Shown here: positions 8,064-15,187 of the stretch, in pieces
Position numbering within the stretch: position 1 is the stretch's first letter
How the letters are laid out: every line of letters begins with the position of its first letter
Source: Planctomycetota bacterium
GTDB lineage: Bacteria; Planctomycetota; Planctomycetia; Pirellulales; Pirellulaceae
Length of the DNA stretch: 37,612 nucleotides
Direction: 5' to 3'
Assembly: GCA_017303505.1 (NCBI GenBank)
Contig: JAFLCP010000071.1
Coordinates: 1-37,612 of the forward strand
Notes under the pieces: model-generated
What the model was told of the DNA's origin: nothing
Seen by the model: the letters and a program-made list of their open reading frames with translations, nothing else
The model's database searches: none
Program-made: the position numbers and the translations under genes

Positions 8064-8095
8064 CTATTTGATGCTACCGCGCAGCCAATCCTTCA
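8064..8095 (-). promoter_or_regulatory. Predicted ECF sigma promoter before the Cys-rich/sigma unit
   Basis: Minus strand TGAAGGA (8095-8089), 15 bases, CATCAAATAG (8073-8064). Upstream of the first element lies AAAATTTT (8105-8112), a possible UP-like element. The likely transcription start is about 30 bases before the ATG at 8026. The same elements with identical spacing occur at four other intergenic sites in this window. Because this unit also encodes the sigma factor, it suggests autoregulation. Confidence 0.72.
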
Positions 8096-8152
8096 CGACA
8101 GACCAAAATTTTCATCTTCGAAGGGTGAAGTTGCTAGCAATCTCGCGCATTT

Positions 8153-8949
8153 TTAAGCATTTCGTGGCTTTTCCAGCAAGAAATAGGCGTAAGGTTCGTC
8201 AAGCACTGTCGAATCCGTCGGTACTAAGGTCAGGCATTTGGGCGAGAACCCAACAATCTCACAAGCTTTCCAAAACTCATCCAAGAAAAAGGAAACCATT
8301 TTCGTAGAGCCAAACCCGTATCCCCAACTTCTTCCTCTTGTTGAGAACCTCGCCGTTGCGTAGCGAATTTGAGTGAATGCGACACCTCCAGGCTTCAACA
8401 GACCAAAGAAAACTTGGATTAGTCGCAGAGCGTATGCTTTCGACGGCAAGAGCTCAAAAACATACGTACATACAACGACATCGACTGGTTCGACCTTACT
8501 CAAGATTCCTTCGGGGCGTCCGATGTCGACCAACAGGCAGAGCGACTGTGAGTTTCCATTAAGAGCAAGCTGTCGCATGCATTCGTCAATACTGCTTTGC
8601 GTTATGTCAACTCGAACATCGCGACTGGAAACTGGAGCGAAAGCGACTGCATTTGCCCCGCCCCCCCCCATTCGAGCACTGAAGGAGCACTAGGCAGGCT
8701 TGCAGTCGCATTGGCTAGTCTGAAAAAATGGTCTCAGTGATTATTCCCTATCGAGTACCATCGCGGGTCATCGTTCTTGAAAATCCCATGCTCCCTCCAA
8801 TGCGAATTAACGCCGAAGTTCTCGGCACTCGAATTTCCCCGGAAGTTATTCGAATCTTGCTGAAGTCGATTCTCCGAATGACGAAATCCCACCAGCCCGG
8901 CGCAAAGATCTGTAGCCGTTCTTCCAATCTCAAGAAATCGACGAACCAT
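8153..8949 (-). pseudogene. Class I SAM-dependent methyltransferase, broken by a nonsense codon and a poly-G frameshift
   Basis: The start is probably ATG 8949 with AAGGA upstream. The frame runs through DDPRWYSIGNNH to a TGA at 8734-8736, then continues in the same frame as DHFFRLANAT and PSVLEW. In a run of nine G (plus-strand C 8661-8669) the frame shifts by one base, and the rest continues from GGGGANAVAF. The joined sequence VLEWGGGGANAVAF is the glycine-rich SAM-binding motif I, followed by VDIT (motif I acidic end), DVVVCTYVFELL and LLKPGG. Two lesions are therefore needed to explain it: a TGG-to-TGA type change and one missing G. Either this is a real pseudogene or there are base errors in the assembly. 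The predicted ECF promoter at 8993-9022 points into it, so the ancestral gene was probably in the metal regulon. The substrate is unknown. Confidence 0.8.
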
Positions 8950-8992
8950 CCCGTTCCTTTTTTGAATTCCGAACTCGATCTTCAACCTGGAA

Positions 8993-9022
8993 GTTAGATG
9001 CCACCGAAACTCCGTCCCTTCA
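8993..9022 (-). promoter_or_regulatory. Predicted ECF sigma promoter, leftward arm of a divergent pair
   Basis: Minus strand TGAAGGG (9022-9016), 15 bases, CATCTAAC (9000-8993), pointing to the methyltransferase pseudogene. It is paired back to back with the rightward copZ promoter at 9049-9081. The two upstream elements together form the inverted repeat CCTTCA ... TGAAGG (9017-9022 and 9049-9054), with AAAATTTT (9033-9040) near the centre. Confidence 0.65.
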
Positions 9023-9048
9023 CCCTGAATGCAAAATTTTCATTTCGA

Positions 9049-9081
9049 TGAAGGAATCTACGATCGTTGGCGTCAAACTAG
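9049..9081 (+). promoter_or_regulatory. Predicted ECF sigma promoter before copZ-copA
   Basis: TGAAGGA (9049-9055), 15 bases, CGTCAAACTAG (9071-9081). The ATG of copZ follows about 60 bases later. The spacing is identical to that of the other predicted sites, and the AT-rich AAAATTTT block lies 8 bases upstream. Confidence 0.72.
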
Positions 9082-9140
9082 CGTGTGGTCGCCAGCAATA
9101 TTAGCATCATCACAGATCATGAAAGTCTACAGGGAATACG

Positions 9141-9371
9141 ATGCCTAACCAGGAATTTGAAAGACAGATACAGGTGAAGGTGACAGGCTTGACCTGCGGC
9201 CACTGTCAGCGGGCTGTCGAATCTGCGATTCGCGATTTAGAGGGAGTGAACGACGTTCAAGTCGATCTTAAACTGGGCCAAGCGACGGTCATCGGGAACG
9301 TCAGTGACGAACAAATCGCGGCCGCGGTCGAGGAAGCCGGCTACGGCGTTAGTCGAGAATCAAGCCAATGA
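9141..9371 (+). CDS. copZ: Copper chaperone, HMA domain (CopZ type)
   Basis: A 76-residue cytoplasmic protein that is a single heavy-metal-associated domain. The metal site is GLTCGHC (C19 and C22), in the usual loop after the first beta strand. The rest follows the family pattern (AVESAIRDLEGV, then VQVDLKLGQATV and a C-terminal EEAGYGV). CopZ proteins bind Cu+ and pass it to CopA. Its stop codon overlaps the copA start by four bases (ATGA), so the two are translationally coupled. It lies directly downstream of a predicted ECF promoter. Confidence 0.95.
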   Translation: MPNQEFERQIQVKVTGLTCGHCQRAVESAIRDLEGVNDVQVDLKLGQATVIGNVSDEQIAAAVEEAGYGVSRESSQ

Positions 9372-11662
9372 GCAGGGACGCACCGATGGGGACTGTCATC
9401 AAATCGATCGAAATAGGTGTTGGTGGGATGACGTGCGCCGCGTGTGTACGTCGAATCGAGAATGGACTCCGGAAGCTACCCTCTGTCGTAGATGCAACGG
9501 TAAACCTCGCGACGGAACGAGCAACTGTTCACTTCGAGCATTCGCCGGGTGTGGATGATAAACGCGTTATCCAAGATGCGATTCTCAAGTTGGGCTACGA
9601 ACCGTTTGCACTCGAGTCAACGTTAGATTCGCAGAACAAGCGAGATTTAGAAACAAGCCAACTTTGGAAGCTGTTTCTCGGCTCTACAGTCTTCACTGTC
9701 CCACTCGTCTTGATCGCGATGGTGCCGATGCTGTCGTCGAGCGTGATGAATGCCATGATGGACTTGATACCGATGGAAAAATGGAATTGGGTGATGCTTG
9801 CCTTGGCAGTTCCAGTCCAGTTCTATTTCGGAAGCCGATTCCTGCGATTGGGTGCAAAGAGCCTCTTCTCGACGTCGCCCGACATGAACGCATTGATCTT
9901 GCTCGGCACACTCGCCGCGTTCCTATTCAGCGCTGTCGTGACGAATTTTCCTGGCTGGATTCCGGAGCCATCACGGCATGTCTACTTTGAAGCTTCTGCG
10001 GTTGTCATAACGCTTGTGCTTCTTGGGAAGTATCTGGAGACCAAATCGCGGCATCAAGCATCGGATGCGATGAAATTGCTGTTGAACTTGGTCCCGAAAA
10101 TGGCGACAGTAATTCGGAATGGCCAATCGCAGCAAATCGCTGTGGAAGAAATCGTTCTAGACGATATCTTAGAAGTTCGTCCTGGCTCCGCGATCGCCGT
10201 CGATGGCATCGTCGTTAGCGGTTCGACTTACATCGACGAAAGCATGGTAACAGGCGAAAGCGTGCCGGTGAGTAAAACCGCCGGCGATTCCGTGGTTGCG
10301 GGGACGATCAACGGCAACGGAAGTATTCAGTTTCGCGCGACCGCTGTCGGTACGGATACTACACTCGCGAAGATTGTCGCATTCGTCGAATCGGCTCAAG
10401 CATCCAAGCCTCGTATCCAAGGCATCGCCGATCGCGTCGTTGCCTATTTCGTTCCTGTTGTACTGCTAATCGCGCTCGCAACGGCATTGATGTGGTTGTT
10501 CGCAATGCCAGGCGGTTCGATCGACAAAGCACTCGTTCATGCCGTGGCAGTCTTGATCATCGCTTGCCCGTGTGCCATGGGGCTGGCCGTTCCAACAAGT
10601 GTCATGGTCGGTACAGGAAAAGCGGCTCAGCAAGGGATTCTCTTTCGCTCAACCGAAGCGATCGAATCTCTCAGCGAAGTAGATATCGTCGCGTTCGATA
10701 AGACTGGAACATTGACTGTTGGCAAACCGACGCTTTCCGCATTTCATGTCGTCCCACCATTTGAAGCCGCGTCGTTGTTAGCTCAATTGGCCATTGTCGA
10801 GGACCGATCCGAACATCCGCTGGCGATGGCTGTTGTCGAAGCGGCGAAGGAAAAGAAGCTTCTCACCATATTGGAAGTTACAGATTTCGTCGCTATTGCA
10901 GGTTCAGGAATCGAAGCCAGATTATCCAATGGTGATCAAGTCTTAGTAGGCTCAGAAAACTTCCTTCACGAACGAAACATCGACACGTCACGTGTAAGTG
11001 AGCATGTCGATCGAGCAATCGACCAAGGGAGTGGATACTTCTTTGCAGCCGTCAATCGTCAACTCGCAGCCCTATTGATCGTCGCTGATCCAATCAAACC
11101 ATCAACGCCCTCGGCGGTCGCACGGCTTATCAAGAGCAACTTCGATGTAGCATTGATATCTGGCGATAACGCGCGAACGGCCAAGTCGATTGCCAAGCGA
11201 TGCGGTATCGGCGACGAAATGGTTCATGCGGAGGTGAAGCCGACCGATAAAGCGACCGTGATTCAATCAATGCAGCAATCACCACACAGCAGCAAACCAC
11301 GAAGCGTTGCTTTCGTAGGCGATGGACTCAACGATGCACCTGCCCTGACAGTTGCTGACGTAGGCATTGCGATGGGCACTGGGACGGACCTTGCGATCGA
11401 AAGCGCAGACGTTATCGCAATGTCGGGTGACATTCAGAATATACCTCGTGCGATTGACTTAGCTCGTTGCGTCATGGTCAACATCAAACAGAACCTTGCG
11501 TGGGCATTCGGCTACAACGTGCTACTCATTCCGATAGCGACCGGACTGCTCCAGCCTTGGCTTGGCCTGAGTCTCTCTCCTATCGTGGCCGGACTGGCGA
11601 TGAGTCTTTCGAGCTTCTTCGTCATTACAAATGCACTACGTTTGAGAGCATGGCAAGGATAG
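9368..11662 (+). CDS. copA: Cu+-exporting P1B-1 type ATPase
   Basis: A 764-residue inner-membrane pump that exports Cu+ from the cytoplasm using ATP. One N-terminal HMA domain carries GMTCAAC (C23, C26). The eight-helix P1B core has the actuator TGES motif (VTGESVPV), the membrane metal site C400-P401-C402, the phosphorylation motif DKTGT (D444), the nucleotide-domain SEHPLA and the hinge GDGLNDAP (D652, D656). The C-terminal helix has YNVLLIPIATG and the MSLSS segment (conserved Met-Ser-Ser), together with the CPC giving the P1B-1 signature for Cu+. ATG 9368 overlaps the copZ stop; ATG 9386 is an alternative that would trim six residues. All catalytic motifs are intact. Confidence 0.96.
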   Translation: MSRDAPMGTVIKSIEIGVGGMTCAACVRRIENGLRKLPSVVDATVNLATERATVHFEHSPGVDDKRVIQDAILKLGYEPFALESTLDSQNKRDLETSQLWKLFLGSTVFTVPLVLIAMVPMLSSSVMNAMMDLIPMEKWNWVMLALAVPVQFYFGSRFLRLGAKSLFSTSPDMNALILLGTLAAFLFSAVVTNFPGWIPEPSRHVYFEASAVVITLVLLGKYLETKSRHQASDAMKLLLNLVPKMATVIRNGQSQQIAVEEIVLDDILEVRPGSAIAVDGIVVSGSTYIDESMVTGESVPVSKTAGDSVVAGTINGNGSIQFRATAVGTDTTLAKIVAFVESAQASKPRIQGIADRVVAYFVPVVLLIALATALMWLFAMPGGSIDKALVHAVAVLIIACPCAMGLAVPTSVMVGTGKAAQQGILFRSTEAIESLSEVDIVAFDKTGTLTVGKPTLSAFHVVPPFEAASLLAQLAIVEDRSEHPLAMAVVEAAKEKKLLTILEVTDFVAIAGSGIEARLSNGDQVLVGSENFLHERNIDTSRVSEHVDRAIDQGSGYFFAAVNRQLAALLIVADPIKPSTPSAVARLIKSNFDVALISGDNARTAKSIAKRCGIGDEMVHAEVKPTDKATVIQSMQQSPHSSKPRSVAFVGDGLNDAPALTVADVGIAMGTGTDLAIESADVIAMSGDIQNIPRAIDLARCVMVNIKQNLAWAFGYNVLLIPIATGLLQPWLGLSLSPIVAGLAMSLSSFFVITNALRLRAWQG

Positions 11663-11667
11663 CCGTC

Positions 11668-11743
11668 GTTTAACCGCGCGGGCAACGCCCCGCGTGTCAG
11701 CAATAGAACACAAGACGTGGGGCGATGCCCAGCGCGGTTTAAC
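11668..11743. repeat. Large imperfect palindrome of REP type after copA
   Basis: The left arm (11668-11695) begins GTTTAACCGCGCGGGC and the right arm (11715-11743) ends GCGCGGTTTAAC; the arms of about 28 bases are inverted repeats with a few mismatches around a 19-base loop. Each arm also folds on itself (GGGC-AAC-GCCC and GGGC-GAT-GCCC). It begins 6 bases after the copA stop and could act as a terminator or 3'-end stabiliser, or be a dispersed intergenic repeat. Confidence 0.8.
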
Positions 11744-11788
11744 AAGAATGATTTGAATTGAAACAGACACAAACGACGAATCCCTCGC

Positions 11789-12874
11789 GTGGAAATCGGA
11801 CGCTCATTGCTTAGCGCGAGACGCATACGAGGCTTGGCAATCCTGGCCGTCATTCTGTATCGATTGTCTAAGGAACTCGATCCGAAAGCTCATCCTGCTT
11901 TAGCAACAATTCGACGGTTCACACAAATTGGCGAACGGGGAGTCGATCTGTTTTTTGTTCTGTCTGGCTTTTTGATTACGGGGATTCTACTGCGGACGAA
12001 AAGCCAGCCACATTACTTTCGCCATTTTATGATGCGCCGGGTTCTCCGGATTTTCCCACTCTACTTTCTCAGCCTTGTTGTTGGTTTACTTGTAATCCCG
12101 ATTTTTTTAAGCTCAAAAGCATTTGACATGGCAAGTCGCGAACAACTCTAATTGAGGATATACACATCGAATTTCCGAATGGCTTGGCTCAACGAGTGGT
12201 GCTTTGGTGCCTTTGATCATTTTTGGTCGCTCGCCGTTGAAGAGCACTTCGATTTGATTTGGCCAGCAGTGGTGCTGCTTCTGACGCGTCGTGGTTTGGC
12301 ATTCGTTTGCGCAGCGATCATTGCCGGTGTCGGCATTGAAAGAACGATTGCCGCGATGGATAGTCGGTTCGATGTGGCCGTGTCGGTCGCAACCTACTTC
12401 CGAGCGGATGGATTGTGCTTCGGAGCCTTGCTGGCTCTTCTCCTTACATCAGCCCTGGCCAGAAAGAAGATTCGAAATGCCGCATGGATCACGATTACGG
12501 TTCTATTGCCCGTGCTTGCGGGTGTTGGCGATTTCGGACAAGCGACTACTTGAAATTTCAAGCACTTTGTGTCCGGCGATCTGTTTTGCTAGTATGGCCA
12601 TCGTATTGCTGAGTCAACGCGATGCCTCACTGGTACGGCTGTTTGAATGGCGATGGCTGCGAGCGTTAGGTAAGTACAACTATGGCATGTACGTGATCCA
12701 GTTGCCAATCGTGACATTGATTCCAATGGCTTCGCTGGCTGGAATGTTACCGTCTGAGCCATTGATGTCCGCGTCGATACACTATCCATGTTTGCTTTCA
12801 TTTTCCTCGCTGCGGCGACGTCGTTCCATTGCTTCGAGTCGCATTTCCTTCTAATCAAGAAGATGTTTGGCTGA
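11789..12874 (+). pseudogene. Acyltransferase 3 family membrane protein (OafA/YrhL-like), disrupted
   Basis: The pieces together follow the acyltransferase-3 pattern. The first has IRGLAILAVILYRL, then GVDLFFVLSGFLITGILLRT and RRVLRIFPLYFLSL. An in-frame TAA at 12149-12151 follows REQL, after which the same frame continues with YTSNFRMAWL and HFWSLAVEEHFDLIWP, a typical catalytic-region motif. Around 12540-12560 the frame changes, continuing as ASMAIVLLSQRD and LGKYNYGMYVIQLP. A second frame change near 12785 restores an ending of FAFIFLAAATSFHCFESHFL to the TGA at 12872-12874. At least one stop and two indels separate it from an intact gene. The His in the usual YH pair after GLAIL is Arg here. 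Family members add acyl groups to surface polysaccharides. Real decay or assembly errors are both possible. Confidence 0.82.
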
Positions 12875-12893
12875 AAACAAACCAGAAAATGCG

Positions 12894-12926
12894 TGAAGGA
12901 CCTCGACCGTATGTGCATCCAATAGG
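12894..12926 (+). promoter_or_regulatory. Predicted ECF sigma promoter before the 19-cysteine secreted protein
   Basis: TGAAGGA (12894-12900), 15 bases, CATCCAATAGG (12916-12926). The second element matches the one before the sigma unit (CATCAAATAGG) at ten of eleven positions. The ATG follows at 12981. Short inverted repeats overlap it (AGGACCT 12897-12903 with AGGTCCT 12955-12961, and CGTATG with CATACG). Confidence 0.7.
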
Positions 12927-12980
12927 CATACGCTTGGAGAATCCAAGCAAACGAAGGTCCTATTCTCAGAGGAAAGCAAA

Positions 12981-13316
12981 ATGAAGTTAGCTGCTGCACT
13001 GGGTCTGTTGTTGTTTGTTGGCGTTGGCTTAGCACTGGGTGCAAGCTTCTCAAATTCGAGCACTGCGAAAAGCAGTTCCGCTTCTTGTGCTTGCACAAGC
13101 TGCTGCCCAGACGGGGGGTGTTGCTGCGAGTCTGGCGTTTGTGCCTGCGATGATTGCAAATGCGACTGTTGCGCCGTTGGGTCCGCGTCATGTGCCTCCG
13201 GATGCTGCTCTGACAAGGCTGAAGAAAAACCATCTAGCACCGAGTGCAACGAACAAGGCACCTGCCCAAAGTGCCCACCAAAATCGCCGGCTAAGGGGCC
13301 AAAGAAACTGAGCTAG
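12981..13316 (+). CDS. Secreted metallothionein-like protein with 19 cysteines
   Basis: A 111-residue protein with a strong signal peptide (about 1-20, hydrophobic core AAALGLLLFVGVGLALG). Residues 36-74 are extremely Cys-rich, with 16 Cys in 39 residues in CxC, CC and CCC arrangements (for example CCPDGGCCC and CACDDCKCDCC). A Lys/Pro-rich tail carries three more (TCPKCPP). Nineteen Cys of 111 residues resembles a metallothionein in composition, but known bacterial metallothioneins such as SmtA are cytoplasmic and have no signal peptide. The ATG at 12981 has AGAGGAAA at a good distance. A predicted ECF promoter of the window's metal regulon lies 55 bases upstream. The inferred role is periplasmic or extracellular sequestration of Cu or a similar soft metal. 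A small hairpin overlaps the stop codon. Confidence 0.82.
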   Translation: MKLAAALGLLLFVGVGLALGASFSNSSTAKSSSASCACTSCCPDGGCCCESGVCACDDCKCDCCAVGSASCASGCCSDKAEEKPSSTECNEQGTCPKCPPKSPAKGPKKLS

Positions 13317-13435
13317 GCTCAGATACGACCGATATGCACTAGCTTTGTGACTTGCTGATCAAACCGACAGCACGCAAATCTTAGTTCCCAAAAGCGGTAA
13401 ACGTTAACGAGGATCACTATCGTATCCCAGTTCTC

Positions 13436-14266
13436 TTGCGAGTACTTCCGCCATTGGTATGCGGTCTGATCCTTGTCGGTTGCAATCATGGCTCCGAACC
13501 GCAGGTCGATCCGGCCAAAGGATCGCACGGTCAGCATGGCCAGCACGAGGAACATGATGCACCTCGAACTGCCGAGCTAGTCATCAAGTCCTTACCCGAA
13601 ACGATTGGGCCAGGGGCATCGATTGAAAACAGCGCTAGTCTACGTACTGGGGATGGTTCTGTGATAGAAGCTTTTGAGCCAACGCACGAAAAACTCGCGC
13701 ATTTGATCATTGTTCGGAAAGGGTTGGATCAATTTGCACATTTGCATCCAGAGTTGGATAACGCCGGAAACGTTGAGGCGAACTACACGTTTCCCGAGTC
13801 CGGCACCTACCATGTGTTTCTAGACTACAAGACCAAGGGTGAATTACCTTCGACGGCGCGGAGCGAGTTGAAGATCGAACGCTTTCCCTCGAGTCGCTGA
13901 ACCGCTGAAAAACAATGTTCCTGGAAAGATCGAATCTGATGACCTTCGAGCGTTCGTTACCCAGCGAAAAGCGGGATCGGAACAAATCCTCGCGTTCAAG
14001 TTCAACGACAAAGACAATAAGCCGGTCGATGATCTCGAACCATATCTCGGAGCGATAGGACACCTCGTTGTTCTGAGCGGCGATGCGAGTAAATACGTTC
14101 ACGCGCATCCAGTTCCGCAAACGAGTGAAAGCAATGTTGTTGAATTCGAGGTTCACTATCCAAGCCCTGGCATCTACAAAGGTTGGGGTAGTTCCAACGC
14201 AATGGTAAAGTTCACACGATTCCCGTTGTGATGGAAGTTCCAAGTACACGACAATACGGTACATGA
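13436..14266 (+). pseudogene. His-rich periplasmic lipoprotein with two related beta domains, frameshifted twice
   Basis: The first part has a lipobox (LILVGC) and a His-rich stretch (GSHGQHGQHEEHD). Its beta-type domain contains LAHLIIVRKGLDQFAHLHPE and TFPESGTYHVFLDYK. This frame ends at TGA near 13898, but a one-base change puts the rest in frame: VAEPLKNNVPGKIES, then a second similar domain with GHLVVLSGDASKYVHAHPV and YPSPGIYKGWG. A second one-base change near 14188 gives the natural ending FQRNGKVHTIPVVMEV and stops at 14264-14266. The His pairs in each domain (HLHPE, HAHPV) suggest metal binding; this domain type is often found beside copper ATPases. No good ATG is visible; TTG at 13436 is the nearest possible start, so the 5' end may be damaged too. 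Confidence 0.78.
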
Positions 14267-14309
14267 CGTTAACTCATTGAACGGTCCAACAGACAGCTAC
14301 TAACTAAAG

Positions 14310-14972
14310 ATGTCAAATAACAAACGGCTTGTCAGTAGATTCGATCTCCTTCTTTACTCTCTCTTGAGACGATTAGGCGTTGCTGATCGTAGTTTTTTGT
14401 TTTGCGGAAGCGTGAGTCGCATTGCGGAAGCAAGCGCGAGCCTTCCGGTTCGACACATAATTCGAGAGTTGTCACAGGAAGACATTTCAGCACTTGGCAA
14501 CTGCAACCACGACTTTGAAAGCGATGCATTTCGATCACTAGATTCGACGCGGTTCCGTTGCTTTACTCTTGCCCAAGAAAAGCGGATCACGGCATACGCG
14601 TGGGTTGGACTCGGCAACATTCCAGCATCGCACAACTCCAATGGTCATGAATGGACTGGTCTGCCGATCTATCTTGATGCGGAGACAGCGTACCTCTTCG
14701 CGGCCTTCGTCGCTCCGGCGAATCGTGGTCAACGACTGTACCAGATACTATTGTCGCAAATCGCTAGTAGGTTGCGTGACGAGGGCATTAAGCGAATTGC
14801 ATTAACAACTGATCTCAAGAATAGCTCTGCGATCAAGGCGGTTCAACGCATGGGTTTTGTGCTCTACGGCGAAACGAAATTTACCGCTGTCGCAGGTTGG
14901 CGGCGTGCGAACTACAGCGTCGCAACAAATTTTCTACCGAGCCGACTGGGCAAGTACGTCGGCGATCACTGA
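14310..14972 (+). CDS. GNAT family N-acetyltransferase
   Basis: A 220-residue protein whose C-terminal half carries the acetyl-CoA binding fold: the strand YLFAAFVAPANRGQ, the pyrophosphate-binding loop (R139-G-Q-R-L), the helix LYQILLSQIASRL, and the strand and helix IALTTDLKNSSAIKAVQRMG followed by FVLYG. The N-terminal 45 residues are basic and partly hydrophobic and are not typical of the domain. The substrate cannot be told. It stands alone between the frameshifted lipoprotein and the His-rich coiled-coil gene, has no visible metal motif, and may not belong to the metal system. A hairpin overlaps its stop codon. Confidence 0.9.
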   Translation: MSNNKRLVSRFDLLLYSLLRRLGVADRSFLFCGSVSRIAEASASLPVRHIIRELSQEDISALGNCNHDFESDAFRSLDSTRFRCFTLAQEKRITAYAWVGLGNIPASHNSNGHEWTGLPIYLDAETAYLFAAFVAPANRGQRLYQILLSQIASRLRDEGIKRIALTTDLKNSSAIKAVQRMGFVLYGETKFTAVAGWRRANYSVATNFLPSRLGKYVGDH

Positions 14973-14999
14973 GACAAAGGCAGTTGGCTTGTGTCTCAG
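14969..14999 (+). terminator. Hairpin at the 3' end of the acetyltransferase gene
   Basis: CTGAGACA (14969-14976) pairs perfectly with TGTCTCAG (14992-14999), and the stem extends imperfectly inward by a few bases. It overlaps the stop codon. No T-tract follows, so it may be a weak or Rho-assisted terminator or a 3'-end stabiliser. Confidence 0.5.
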
Positions 15000-15064
15000 T
15001 TCGCAACAAGCATCCCGACACAAGTGCCGCATTGGCTCAATTTTACAAATGTTTTTCAAATAGA

Positions 15065-15097
15065 TGAAGGGTTCCCTCTCTTCCGACATCCAATTAG
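15065..15097 (+). promoter_or_regulatory. Predicted ECF sigma promoter before the His-rich coiled-coil protein
   Basis: TGAAGGG (15065-15071), 15 bases, CATCCAATTAG (15087-15097). The spacing is the same as at the other sites, and the region upstream is AT-rich (TTTTACAAATGTTTTTC). The ATG lies at 15188, leaving an untranslated leader of about 85 bases. Confidence 0.68.
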
Positions 15098-15187
15098 CAA
15101 CGTTAGGCCGAATGTCGGCTTGGCGAAAATTCTATCGGCAGTTCGATCTTGCTAAGTGCCGAAGTCAGGTTCTTGAAAGGAACAAAG

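Noticed and set aside
7472..8071. Plus-strand open frame of 199 codons across the secreted Cys-rich protein gene.
   Set aside because: No signal peptide or known motif; the minus-strand frame has a signal peptide, Cys motifs shared with three other proteins and a promoter.
8126..8152. TGAAG followed after the right distance by CATTTTT on the plus strand, as the rightward partner of the promoter before the sigma unit.
   Set aside because: It lacks the GG of the first element and the C(A/G)TC core of the second, and would only run into the end of a convergent gene.
8681..8712. TGAAGGA at about 8687 on the plus strand as an ECF -35 element.
   Set aside because: Fifteen bases downstream the sequence is GCAGTCG, not the second element, and it lies antisense inside the methyltransferase pseudogene.
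12897..12961. Nested inverted repeats (AGGACCT/AGGTCCT around CGTATG/CATACG and GCTTGGA/TCCAAGC) that could fold as a three-way junction upstream of the 19-Cys gene, suggesting a riboswitch.
   Set aside because: The 5' arm and the first hairpin overlap the predicted promoter elements at 12894-12926, so they would not be transcribed. Only the GCTTGGA hairpin could be in the leader. I treat the repeats as incidental or as a possible DNA operator.
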